Assembly: GCA_902582875.1 (NCBI GenBank)
Contig: CACHTV010000003.1
Coordinates: 1-64,000, forward strand
Reading direction: 5' to 3'
Source of the DNA: an uncultured Pelagibacteraceae bacterium
GTDB lineage: Bacteria; Pseudomonadota; Alphaproteobacteria; Pelagibacterales; Pelagibacteraceae
Length of the DNA: 64,000 nucleotides
The position numbers were made by a program, and so were the translations under genes. The notes below the pieces were generated by a model. The model saw only the letters and a list, made by a program, of their open reading frames with translations, was not told the origin of the DNA and did no database searches. Positions 1-9,023 of this stretch are shown here, piece by piece; the stretch's first letter is position 1; each line of letters begins with the position of its first letter.

Positions 1-1
1 C

Positions 2-667
2 ACAGGTAGAAAAAAGATTTATTCAAAAAATAGACTACTAACTACAATTGCTTACAGGATTAATGGAGAAACAACCTATGCAATGGAGGGATCGATTTTT
101 ATAGCTGGAGCAGGAGTTCAATGGTTGAGAGATAGAATGAAATTTTTTAAAAAAGCTCCTGAAACAGAAAAAATTGTAAAACAACTAAAAGGCAATAATG
201 GTATTTATTTAGTTCCTGCTTTTACGGGACTTGGTGCCCCACATTGGAATGCTAATTCAAGAGGAGTGTTGAGTGGAATTACTAGAGACACGAGCCCTAA
301 AGAGATTGTTAGAGCCACAATAGAAGCTGTCGCTTATCAAACTTTTGATTTATTTGAAGCAATGAAACATGATGGGTTAAGACCAAGAATAGTAAAAGTT
401 GATGGAGGGATGGTTATGAATAATTGGTTTTCACAGTTTTTATCTGATGTTGTTAATGTTAAAGTACTTAGACCAAAAGTCCAAGAAACCACAGCCGCCG
501 GAGCAGCTTTTATGGCTGGACTTAATATAGGCGTTTACAAGTCATTAAAGGATATTTCAAATAACTGGAATTTAGACAAAAAATTTAGCCCAAAAATGAA
601 AAATAATCTTAGAAACACTCTTTTAAAAGGTTGGTTAACCGCAATTAAACGAACATTAATTAATTAA
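2..667 (+). CDS. glpK: Glycerol kinase, C-terminal part (5' truncated by window edge)
   Basis: Frame is open from nt 2 (TGRKKIYSKNRLLTTIAYRINGETTYAMEGS...); FGGY-kinase motifs FTGLGAPHWNANSRGVLSGITRDTSPKEIVRATIEAVAYQT. Confidence 0.93.
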   Translation, partial: TGRKKIYSKNRLLTTIAYRINGETTYAMEGSIFIAGAGVQWLRDRMKFFKKAPETEKIVKQLKGNNGIYLVPAFTGLGAPHWNANSRGVLSGITRDTSPKEIVRATIEAVAYQTFDLFEAMKHDGLRPRIVKVDGGMVMNNWFSQFLSDVVNVKVLRPKVQETTAAGAAFMAGLNIGVYKSLKDISNNWNLDKKFSPKMKNNLRNTLLKGWLTAIKRTLIN

Positions 668-762
668 ATCAATTTGAAGTTGTATTTTTTTTCAGAATTA
701 GATCTGTACAATTAAGTTCTATTTTGTTTGAATTAAAAATTAATAAACAACAGGGGGAATTA

Positions 763-2478
763 ATGTTTAAAACATTGAAAACTATACTAGTTGCTACTGT
801 TGCTTTCACTTTAGTTTCGACATCTGCTTATTCAGACGCAATAAGTAAGTGGGCGAAGGGGGAATTTAGTCTTTCTGTTCTTTCTGAAAAAGAGAGAATT
901 AAAGAATTAAAATGGTTCCAAAAAGCTGCGAAGCCATTCAAAGGAATGTCTATCAAGGTATTATCTGAAACTATTCCTACTCACGAATATGAGTCTAAAG
1001 TTTTAACTAAAGCTTTTGAAGAAATTACTGGAATTAAAGTAAATCATCAATTGCTTGGTGAAGGTGATGTAGTAATGGCAGTACAAACACAAATGCAAAC
1101 TAACGTAAGTATTTACGATGCTTATATCAATGACTCAGATTTGATTGGTACTCATGCTAGAATGCAGCAAGCTGTGAATCTAACGAAATGGATGGCTGGA
1201 GAAGGTAAAGATGTGACTTTACCAACTTTAGATTTAGATGATTTCATTGGTAAACAGTTTACTACAGGTCCAGATGGTGACCTATACCAAATGCCTGACC
1301 AACAATTTGCTAACCTATATTGGTTTAGAAAAGATTGGTTCGACAGACCTGAAATCAAAAAAGGTTTTAAAGCTAAATACGGATATGATTTAGGTGTTCC
1401 ATTAAATTGGTCTGCTTATGAAGATATCGCTCAATACTTTACAAATGATGTAAAGAACATTGACGGTGTTAGAATATACGGTCACATGGACTACGGCAAA
1501 AGAGCTCCTGACTTAGGTTGGAGAATGACTGATGCGTGGCTATCAATGGCTGGCGCAGGCGATGTAGGAAAGCCTAATGGAGTGCCAGTGGACGAATGGG
1601 GAATAAGAATGGAAAAAGGTTCTTGTAACCCAGTTGGAGCTTCTGTAACTAGAGGTGGAGCTGCTAACGGTCCTGCTGCTGTATACGCTATTAGAAAATG
1701 GGATGAATGGTTAAGACAATACGCACCTCCAGGTGCCGCGGCTATGGATTTCTACCAGTCGCTTCCATCATTATCTTCTGGAAACGTTGCTCAGCAAATT
1801 TTCTGGTACACAGCATTCACAGCTTCTTTAGTAGGAAAAAATCCTAACAATAAAGTTGTTGATGGTAACGGTATGCCGTTATGGAGAATGGGTCCATCGC
1901 CAAAAGGACCTTATTGGGAAAATGGTATGAAGCTTGGATATCAAGATGCTGGATCGTGGACTTTATTTAAGTCTACACCGGTAAAAAATAGAAAAGCTGC
2001 ATGGTTATACGCTCAATTCGTTGTATCAAAAACTGTAGATCTTAAAAAAAGCCATGTTGGTTTAACTATCATAAGAGATAGCTCAATAGACCATAAATCT
2101 TTCACAGAAAGAGCATCAGCACTTGGTGGGCTTGTTGAATTTTATAGATCTGACAACAGAAATATTTGGTCACCAACAGGTATTAACGTTCCGGATTATC
2201 CGAAACTTGCACAAATCTGGTGGCAACAAATTGGAGATGTAAACTCAGGTGCGTTTACTCCACAACAAGCTATGGATCGTCTTGCAGAAGAGATGGATTT
2301 AGTTATGTCTCGTATGGAAGCTGCTGATAAAGGTAGTAATGCATACGGTGGATGTGGGCCAAGACTTAATAAACCAAGAGACGCTTCTTATTGGTTAAAT
2401 AAAAAAGGTTCACCAAAAGCTAAACGTAACGAGAAACCTCAAGGTAAAACTGTTCCATACGCGAAAGCTTGGAAATAG
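763..2478 (+). CDS. glpV: Glycerol ABC transporter, periplasmic substrate-binding protein (GlpV-like)
   Basis: Signal peptide MFKTLKTILVATVAFTLVSTSAYS; extracellular solute-binding protein; followed by two ATPases, two permeases and a DUF2160 protein. Start moved from 724 to 763 (SD-like cagggggaat). Confidence 0.82.
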   Translation: MFKTLKTILVATVAFTLVSTSAYSDAISKWAKGEFSLSVLSEKERIKELKWFQKAAKPFKGMSIKVLSETIPTHEYESKVLTKAFEEITGIKVNHQLLGEGDVVMAVQTQMQTNVSIYDAYINDSDLIGTHARMQQAVNLTKWMAGEGKDVTLPTLDLDDFIGKQFTTGPDGDLYQMPDQQFANLYWFRKDWFDRPEIKKGFKAKYGYDLGVPLNWSAYEDIAQYFTNDVKNIDGVRIYGHMDYGKRAPDLGWRMTDAWLSMAGAGDVGKPNGVPVDEWGIRMEKGSCNPVGASVTRGGAANGPAAVYAIRKWDEWLRQYAPPGAAAMDFYQSLPSLSSGNVAQQIFWYTAFTASLVGKNPNNKVVDGNGMPLWRMGPSPKGPYWENGMKLGYQDAGSWTLFKSTPVKNRKAAWLYAQFVVSKTVDLKKSHVGLTIIRDSSIDHKSFTERASALGGLVEFYRSDNRNIWSPTGINVPDYPKLAQIWWQQIGDVNSGAFTPQQAMDRLAEEMDLVMSRMEAADKGSNAYGGCGPRLNKPRDASYWLNKKGSPKAKRNEKPQGKTVPYAKAWK

Positions 2479-2498
2479 TAAGAGGTTAATCTAAATTT

Positions 2499-2528
2499 AA
2501 AAGGGGGCACTAGCTGCCCCCTTTTTTT
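2499..2528 (+). terminator. Rho-independent terminator/attenuator after the glpV-like gene
   Basis: AAAAGGGGGCA-CTAGC-TGCCCCCTTTT, 11-bp stem followed by T run. Confidence 0.88.
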
Positions 2529-2546
2529 AAAACTAAATTTTAAATT

Positions 2547-3611
2547 ATGAGTCTAGAATTAAAAAATGTAGAAAAAAAAGTTGGTATAGACACTCATATA
2601 TATCCTACAAATCTTAAATTTGAGAAGAATACTATAAATGTTCTGTTAGGCTCTACATTGGCTGGCAAAACAACATTAATGCAAATAATGGCTGGTTTAG
2701 ATAAACCAACTTCAGGTGAAATATGGTTTAATGAAAAGAATGTGACTGGAATGAAAGTTCAAAAGAGGAACTGTTCAATGGTTTACCAGCAATTTATTAA
2801 TTATCCAAATTACACAGTATATGAAAATATTGCTTCACCATTAGTTATTACAGGTGTCAATTCAAATGAAATTAAAGAAAGAGTCGGAAAGGTTGCTGAA
2901 CTATTAAAATTATCAGCAATGTTAAACAAAAAACCTGATGAACTATCAGGAGGTCAACAGCAAAGAACAGCTTTAGCAAGGGCTCTAGTAAAAGATTCTG
3001 ACTTAATTTTATTAGATGAGCCTTTAGCTAATTTAGACTTTAAATTAAGAGAAGAATTAAGAGAAGAATTACCAAAGCTGTTTGAAGATAGAGATTGTAT
3101 AGTTGTTTATGCAACAACAGAGCCTTCTGATGCTTTAATGATAGGAGGAAATACGGCAACACTATTAGAAGGAAAAGTTATTCAGTATGGAAAGACTTTA
3201 GAGGTTTATAACAAACCTGAAAACTTAATCTCTGCTAAAGTTTTTAGCGATCCACCAATGAATATTGCAGAGGTTAAAAAAAATGGAGAAATTTGTAAAT
3301 TAACTGATAACACCGTTCAGTGGAAATCATCCGCTAAAATTAAAGATGGAACTTATAAAATTGGTATAAGACCCCATAATATTACTACTTATAAAGAGGG
3401 GAATAATTCAGTCGAAATAATGGGAAAAGTACAGATTTCCGAATTAAGCGGATCAGAAAGTTTAATTCATTTCACAAACGGTAATTTAAATTGGGTTTCT
3501 CTATCGAATGGGATTCAACAAAAAAATGTTGGCGATGATGCAAAATTATATATGAACATAGATGAATTTTTATATTTCGATCAAAATAACAGGCTGGTAA
3601 AAAATGGCTAA
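2547..3611 (+). CDS. glpS: Glycerol ABC transporter ATP-binding protein (GlpS-like)
   Basis: Walker [26 protein letters not shown]-terminal TOBE-like region. Confidence 0.82.
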   Translation: MSLELKNVEKKVGIDTHIYPTNLKFEKNTINVLLGSTLAGKTTLMQIMAGLDKPTSGEIWFNEKNVTGMKVQKRNCSMVYQQFINYPNYTVYENIASPLVITGVNSNEIKERVGKVAELLKLSAMLNKKPDELSGGQQQRTALARALVKDSDLILLDEPLANLDFKLREELREELPKLFEDRDCIVVYATTEPSDALMIGGNTATLLEGKVIQYGKTLEVYNKPENLISAKVFSDPPMNIAEVKKNGEICKLTDNTVQWKSSAKIKDGTYKIGIRPHNITTYKEGNNSVEIMGKVQISELSGSESLIHFTNGNLNWVSLSNGIQQKNVGDDAKLYMNIDEFLYFDQNNRLVKNG

Positions 3612-4668
3612 GATTACTTTAAAAGATTTAAGTCATAGTTATTTAGAAAAGCAAAATAATAATGAAGACTGGGCTCTTCGAGAAGTCAATATTGATTGGA
3701 AAGATGGTGGAGCCTATGCGCTTTTAGGTCCATCAGGATGTGGAAAGACAACTTTATTAAATATTGTTTCAGGTTTATTAAAACCAACTAAAGGCAGTGT
3801 GCTATTTAATGGTAAAGATATAACTACACTTAATCCTGTTGAAAGAGATATCGCTCAAATATTTCAGTTTCCTGTTATTTATGACACTATGACTGTTTAT
3901 GATAATTTAGCGTTTCCATTAAAAAATAGAGGTCTTTCAGTATCAGAAATAGAATCCAAAGTAAAAGAGATTGCAGAGATGCTAGAGCTAACATCAACTT
4001 TACATAATAGAGCCTCAGGCCTGACAGCTGATGGTAAACAAAAAATTTCATTAGGCAGAGGGCTCGTTAGATCAGATGTAAATGTAATTATGTTTGATGA
4101 ACCTTTAACCGTTATAGATCCACATTTAAAGTGGGTTTTAAGATCTAAACTTAAAGAATTACATCAAAAAATTAATCGTACAATGATTTATGTAACGCAT
4201 GATCAAACAGAAGCCTTAACTTTTGCAGATCAAGTTGTGGTAATGCATGAAGGGCAAATTGTTCAAACTGGGACCCCAGTAGAGCTTTTTGAAAAACCTA
4301 AACACACATTTGTTGGACATTTTATTGGATCACCGGGAATGAATATCCTTCCGTGTGAAATAAAAAATGGTGAAATAAACTTTAGTGGTCAAAAAATTCA
4401 AAGTCATAAAACTATAAAAAAATCACAATTTAATAAAACTCAATTAGGTATAAGACCAGAATTTATTAATTTTTCTAATAGCGGAATTCCAGTTAAGATA
4501 AAAAGAGTAAGTAATACCGGACGACATAAAATTATTGACACAGAAAGTAGTGGAGGAAATATAAAAATTTTATCTAATTCTTCTACTGATATCCCGAGTG
4601 GAAGTGCTCATATAACTTTTAATCAAAAATATACTTATGTTTATGAAGATAGTTGGATTATAGAATAA
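3604..4668 (+). CDS. glpT: Glycerol ABC transporter ATP-binding protein (GlpT-like ATPase)
   Basis: Walker A GPSGCGKTT, Walker B VIMFDEP, H-loop YVTHDQTEAL; signature replaced by LTADGKQKISLGRG. Confidence 0.82.
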   Translation: MAKITLKDLSHSYLEKQNNNEDWALREVNIDWKDGGAYALLGPSGCGKTTLLNIVSGLLKPTKGSVLFNGKDITTLNPVERDIAQIFQFPVIYDTMTVYDNLAFPLKNRGLSVSEIESKVKEIAEMLELTSTLHNRASGLTADGKQKISLGRGLVRSDVNVIMFDEPLTVIDPHLKWVLRSKLKELHQKINRTMIYVTHDQTEALTFADQVVVMHEGQIVQTGTPVELFEKPKHTFVGHFIGSPGMNILPCEIKNGEINFSGQKIQSHKTIKKSQFNKTQLGIRPEFINFSNSGIPVKIKRVSNTGRHKIIDTESSGGNIKILSNSSTDIPSGSAHITFNQKYTYVYEDSWIIE

Positions 4669-5534
4669 TGAATAAAACTATTAATCAAAAAGCTTGGTTA
4701 TTTGTAATTCCAGTATTTATCCTAGTTGCATTTAATGCAGCTATTCCTTTAATGACAGTAGTTAATTATTCATTTCAAGAAACTTTTGGTAATAATGTAT
4801 TTGCTTGGGAAGGAACAAGATGGTTTAAACAAATTTTACAATCTGAGAGATTTCATGCTGCATTAGGTAGACAAATAACATTCACGTTTATTATTCTTTT
4901 AATTCAGATTCCTCTAGGAATTGGGATAGCTTTAACTATGCCAAAGAAAGGATGGGGAGTTCCTGTTTGTTTAATCTTAATGTCAATGCCACTTCTTATT
5001 CCTTGGAATGTAGTTGGTGCTATGTGGAATATATTTGCTTTACCAGACATTGGTTTTCTTGGTCATTCACTTAACGGATTGGGATTTGATTACAACTTTA
5101 CTCAACAACCTGGAGATGCTTGGTTTACTACAATATTGATGGATGTTTGGCATTGGACGTCTCTAGTGGTGCTTTTATCTTATGCGGGACTAAATTCTAT
5201 TCAACCAGCTTATTATCAAGCTGCAGAAATTGATGGAGCAAGTAGATGGGCGACTTTTAGATACATAGAACTACCAAAGATGAAAAAAGTTTTAACTTTG
5301 GCTATTCTTTTAAGATTCATGGATAGTTTTATGATTTATACAGAGCCATTTGTTTTAACTGGAGGCGGACCAGGTAATACAACAGCTTTTCTGTCTATCG
5401 ATTTAGTAAAAATGGCATTAGGTCAATTTGATTTAGGTCCAGCTGCTGCTATGTCCTTGATTTATTTCTTTATCGTACTTTTAGTTTGTTGGGTATTTTA
5501 TAATTTAATGATGAAAAATGAGGCTCAATCATGA
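4668..5534 (+). CDS. glpP: Glycerol ABC transporter permease (GlpP-like)
   Basis: MalF-type permease with EAA loop EIDGASRWATFRYIELP; start 4668 in a TAATG overlap. Confidence 0.8.
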   Translation: MNKTINQKAWLFVIPVFILVAFNAAIPLMTVVNYSFQETFGNNVFAWEGTRWFKQILQSERFHAALGRQITFTFIILLIQIPLGIGIALTMPKKGWGVPVCLILMSMPLLIPWNVVGAMWNIFALPDIGFLGHSLNGLGFDYNFTQQPGDAWFTTILMDVWHWTSLVVLLSYAGLNSIQPAYYQAAEIDGASRWATFRYIELPKMKKVLTLAILLRFMDSFMIYTEPFVLTGGGPGNTTAFLSIDLVKMALGQFDLGPAAAMSLIYFFIVLLVCWVFYNLMMKNEAQS

Positions 5535-6331
5535 AAAAATATAAGTGGATAGTTCCTACACTATACATAATTTTTTTAATGCTACCTATTTATTGGCTTA
5601 TAAACATGTCATTTAAAACAACAACAGAAATTATAAATACATATTCATTATGGCCACAGAAATTTACTACTGAAAACTACGTGAAAATATTTACAGATAG
5701 CACTTGGTATATGGGATATGTAAACTCGATAACATATACCGTATTTAATACTATTATTTCTGTAGCAGCAGCTTTACCAGCTGCTTATGCATTTTCTCGA
5801 TATAAATTTTTAGGTGATAAACATTTATTTTTTTGGTTGTTAACCAACAGAATGGCACCACCAGCAGTATTTGCTTTACCATTTTTTCAATTTTATTCTT
5901 CTGTAAATTTATTTGATACTCATATAGCAGTAGCACTATCTCACTGTTTATTTAATATTCCATTAGCAGTGTGGATTTTAGAAGGATTTATGTCAGCTGT
6001 TCCAAAAGAATTAGATGAAACTGCTTATGTTGACGGATATTCTTTTGGAAGATTTTTCTTTAAAATTTTTGTTCCAACAATTGCAGCAGGAATAGGAATA
6101 ACAATGTTTTTCTGTTTTATGTTTTCTTGGGTTGAGCTTTTATTAGCTAAAACACTGACAGCTACTGCCGCTAAACCTATAGCTGCTACCATGACAAGAA
6201 CAGCCAGCACTTCTGGTTATGAACTTGGATTATTAGCTGCAGCTGGAACGTTAACAATTATTCCTGGAGCAATTGTGATTTACTTTGTAAAAAATTATAT
6301 TGCTAAAGGATTTGCGATGGGAAGGGTATAA
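5531..6331 (+). CDS. glpQ: Glycerol ABC transporter permease (GlpQ-like)
   Basis: MalG-type permease, EAA loop ELDETAYVDGYSFGRFFFKIFVP; ATGA overlap with upstream gene. Confidence 0.8.
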   Translation: MKKYKWIVPTLYIIFLMLPIYWLINMSFKTTTEIINTYSLWPQKFTTENYVKIFTDSTWYMGYVNSITYTVFNTIISVAAALPAAYAFSRYKFLGDKHLFFWLLTNRMAPPAVFALPFFQFYSSVNLFDTHIAVALSHCLFNIPLAVWILEGFMSAVPKELDETAYVDGYSFGRFFFKIFVPTIAAGIGITMFFCFMFSWVELLLAKTLTATAAKPIAATMTRTASTSGYELGLLAAAGTLTIIPGAIVIYFVKNYIAKGFAMGRV

Positions 6332-6684
6332 TGTTTTCAAATTTATATGCCGCTACTTGGGGCGAAGTAGGTAAAGTAAAAGAGAAAGGTTTTTTTGATT
6401 TTGATTTATTTTCATGGATGGCATGGACTTGGCAAACTGCTGCATTTTTCATTTTTATTGCACTTTGCATCACAGTAATGCTTATTTGGGAAAAAAAAGT
6501 TCCTGGAGGATCTCCGAGAAAAGGTATATTAGGCTTAGATACAACAAGAGGAGACAGATTATTTATTTCTTTATTAGGTAGCGCTTTTATTCATTTAGCA
6601 TGGCTAGGTTTAATAGGTAGCCTCTTGTGGATAGCATCTATTATTTGTGTTGCTTATTTTATTGTTGTATTTAAATACGTATAA
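6331..6684 (+). CDS. glpU: DUF2160 small membrane protein of glycerol transporter operon (GlpU-like)
   Basis: 117 aa, about 3 TM segments, position matches the glpSTPQUV operon organisation. Confidence 0.75.
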   Translation: MFSNLYAATWGEVGKVKEKGFFDFDLFSWMAWTWQTAAFFIFIALCITVMLIWEKKVPGGSPRKGILGLDTTRGDRLFISLLGSAFIHLAWLGLIGSLLWIASIICVAYFIVVFKYV

Positions 6685-6688
6685 AAAT

Positions 6689-7693
6689 ATGGTCAAAGTT
6701 GGAATTAACGGTTTTGGAAGAATTGGGCGATTAATCTTAAGAGCTTTATTAGAAAACTATAAAGATAAAATTCAAGTAGTAGGAATAAATGATCTAGGAT
6801 CTATTGAGACTAATGCACATTTAATTAAGTACGATAGTACTCACGGTATATTAAATCATGAAGTTAAAACAACAAGTGACGGTTTTCAAATTGGAAATCA
6901 AAATATAAAAGTATTTGCTGAAAGAGATCCATCTAAATTACCATGGGGAAAAGTTGGAGCTGACGTAGTTTTAGAATGTACTGGTTTTTTTCTAGATAAA
7001 GCTTCAGCAGGCAAACATATTCAAGCGGGTGCAAAAAAAGTAATAATTTCAGCACCAGCAAAAGAAGTTGATATTACTTTAGTACAAGGAGTTAATAGTA
7101 AAGAATTAAAAAAGGATCATAATATTATTTCTAATGGCTCTTGTACCACCAATTGTTTAGCGCCTGTTGCTATGGTTTTAGAAAAATCTTTTGGAATAAC
7201 ATATGGTTATATGACAACTATCCATAGTTATACTGGAGATCAAAAGCTTTTAGACACTCTACATAAAGATCTAAGGAGAGCGAGAGCTACTGAAGGCGCG
7301 ATGATACCAACTTCTACAGGAGCTGCAAAAGCAATGAGTTTAGTTCTACCTAGTTTAAAAGGTAAATTAGATGGAACAGCCATCAGAGTTCCTACACCAA
7401 ATGTTTCTTTAATAGATTTAACATTAGTTACTGAAAAAGAAGTTACTCCTGATAATATTAACGAAGCTATGAGTAAGGCGGCCAAAGGAGAATTGAAAGG
7501 AATTCTAGATATAAATCAAAAACCTTTAGTATCTAAAGATTTTAATCATAATCCGCATAGTTCAATATTTGATGCAACACAGACACAAGTAGTTAAAGGA
7601 AAATTTAGTAGAGTTCTTTCTTGGTATGATAATGAGTGGGGATTTTCAAATCGAATGTGTGATACAGCTATTCAGATTGCAGCTTTGATTTAA
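6689..7693 (+). CDS. gap: Glyceraldehyde-3-phosphate dehydrogenase
   Basis: MVKVGINGFGRIGRL; active site SNGSCTTNCLAP; WYDNEWGFSNRM. Start moved from 6647 to 6689. Confidence 0.97.
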   Translation: MVKVGINGFGRIGRLILRALLENYKDKIQVVGINDLGSIETNAHLIKYDSTHGILNHEVKTTSDGFQIGNQNIKVFAERDPSKLPWGKVGADVVLECTGFFLDKASAGKHIQAGAKKVIISAPAKEVDITLVQGVNSKELKKDHNIISNGSCTTNCLAPVAMVLEKSFGITYGYMTTIHSYTGDQKLLDTLHKDLRRARATEGAMIPTSTGAAKAMSLVLPSLKGKLDGTAIRVPTPNVSLIDLTLVTEKEVTPDNINEAMSKAAKGELKGILDINQKPLVSKDFNHNPHSSIFDATQTQVVKGKFSRVLSWYDNEWGFSNRMCDTAIQIAALI

Positions 7694-7862
7694 TAGTTTT
7701 TTCAGCTTCTTCAATTAATTTTAGGGTATTTGGAGGTATTTCTGATTTTTTTTTTGGATAAGATTTATTTAATATTATCGTATCTGCTTTTTTTTCTTTT
7801 TTTATATTTTGCAAATCATCAATTGCACTTAAAATTTCATTGACACTATAATGTTCTTTCAT
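7668..7862 (-). CDS. Small hypothetical protein (64 aa)
   Basis: Intact ORF, 3' end overlaps gap by 26 nt; lysine-rich, predicted helical. Confidence 0.5.
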   Translation of the reverse strand: MKEHYSVNEILSAIDDLQNIKKEKKADTIILNKSYPKKKSEIPPNTLKLIEEAEKTIKSKLQSE

Positions 7863-7907
7863 TGATTAATTATAACATTACCTGTATAAAAATAAAACAA
7901 ATAAGAT

Positions 7908-8684
7908 ATGAAAAATAAAAAAATAAATTTAATTGCAAACAAATTAGTTAAAGCCTTCTTAAAAAATAAAATTATTTCACCTATTCCAAAAGAATATACT
8001 AAAAATATTTCTAAAGCTGAAATATTAAAAAAACTTTGTGAAAGTAAGGTTAAAAAACCTATTATTGGTTTTAAAGCTGGAGGCACTAGTATTGCAGTGT
8101 TAAAAAAATTAAAAGAAAAGGAACCTTTTTATGCAAGTGTTTATAGACATAATTTTTTAAAAAATAACAAAAGTATAAAAATTAATAAATATACTTTAGG
8201 TATCGAATTAGAAGTTTGTTATTTAATAAAAAAAAATTTTTTTAATTTTAAAAAAAGTCTTACTAACAAAAATATAAAAAGATATATTACTCATATGGCT
8301 CCTTGTATTGAAGTGGTGGGTTACAGACAAAGAAAAAAAGGTATTAGATTTTTAGGAGATCTTTGTTCCGATTTTGGAGCCAACATAAAATTCGTTATTG
8401 GACCCAAAAAAAAATTTAAAAATATTAATTTTACTAATTTAAAGACTAAAATTTCTAATAAAAAAATTAATCAGTTGGTAAATGGTAACACTAATACTGT
8501 ATATATTAATCCTATTAACTCTTTAAGATTTGTTTTAAATAAAATTAGAAAAGATAAAATAAAATTAAGAGATAATTTTTATGTGTTTACAGGTTCTACA
8601 GTAGGTGTTGTTCCAATTTTAAAGAAAGGTATTTATTTAGGTCAAATAGAGAAACTAGGATCTGTAAAAACTAAAATAATTTAA
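7908..8684 (+). CDS. 2-keto-4-pentenoate hydratase-like / fumarylacetoacetate hydrolase-fold protein
   Basis: Pattern KKPIIGFKAGGTS...GIELEVCYLI...NFYVFTGSTVGVVPI...LGQIEKLGSV. Confidence 0.65.
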   Translation: MKNKKINLIANKLVKAFLKNKIISPIPKEYTKNISKAEILKKLCESKVKKPIIGFKAGGTSIAVLKKLKEKEPFYASVYRHNFLKNNKSIKINKYTLGIELEVCYLIKKNFFNFKKSLTNKNIKRYITHMAPCIEVVGYRQRKKGIRFLGDLCSDFGANIKFVIGPKKKFKNINFTNLKTKISNKKINQLVNGNTNTVYINPINSLRFVLNKIRKDKIKLRDNFYVFTGSTVGVVPILKKGIYLGQIEKLGSVKTKII

Positions 8685-8896
8685 TTTGACAAGTAGTAGC
8701 CACCGATAATAACAAAACAAGCTATTAAAGTTATTTTTATATTTTTAAATATTAAATCTCTTTTTTTTTGATCAAATTTTCTTTTTGATAAAAAATATAT
8801 GTTTGTTTGGGTTTTGTTTCTAAACTTTGGTCTTAGTGGAGATGGTATAGTATCATTTTGTATGTGTTTAAATTTTTTTGGGTTTATCTGAAGCAT
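8681..8896 (-). CDS. Small hypothetical membrane protein (71 aa)
   Basis: ORF with one C-terminal hydrophobic segment; convergent overlap with previous gene. Confidence 0.45.
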   Translation of the reverse strand: MLQINPKKFKHIQNDTIPSPLRPKFRNKTQTNIYFLSKRKFDQKKRDLIFKNIKITLIACFVIIGGYYLSN

Positions 8897-8962
8897 ATCT
8901 TGTTTAACCTTATTTCTCTTAAGTTATCAACAATGTTCTACCACGAGGTGCGTCATTATTGC

Positions 8963-8983
8963 AAATGATAATCATTATCATTT
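8963..8983. promoter_or_regulatory. Fur-type operator, site 1
   Basis: Perfect 21-bp palindrome AAATGATAATCATTATCATTT containing the 7-1-7 element TGATAAT-C-ATTATCA. Confidence 0.85.
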
Positions 8984-8989
8984 AATTGT

Positions 8990-9010
8990 AAATGATAATC
9001 AATATCAACT
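8990..9010. promoter_or_regulatory. Fur-type operator, site 2 (imperfect)
   Basis: AAATGATAATCAATATCAACT; TGATAAT-C-AATATCA is one mismatch from the 7-1-7 element; 27 bp downstream of site 1. Confidence 0.72.
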
Positions 9011-9023
9011 AGAAAGAGGGAAA

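Noticed and set aside
1152-1358. Minus-strand ORFs inside glpV, gap, aapJ, aapP, ilvD, gyrA, uvrA, recG, mltB etc. (e.g. 1152-1358, 7240-7485, 15324-15719, 16020-16250, 19315-19587, 26605-26952, 42176-42589, 44196-44417, 50394-50702, 52866-53201)
   Set aside because: Shadow frames opposite strongly supported conserved genes; no recognisable motifs, no promoter or SD evidence.
4018-4056. Degenerate ABC signature LTADGKQ as sign of pseudogene
   Set aside because: Rest of ATPase (Walker A/B, H-loop) is intact and the partner supplies LSGGQ; better explained as asymmetric ATPase.
7859-8086. 75-aa minus-strand ORF over the start of the hydratase gene
   Set aside because: Antisense to a better supported CDS; hydrophobicity explained by the reverse complement of Lys-rich AT-rich codons.
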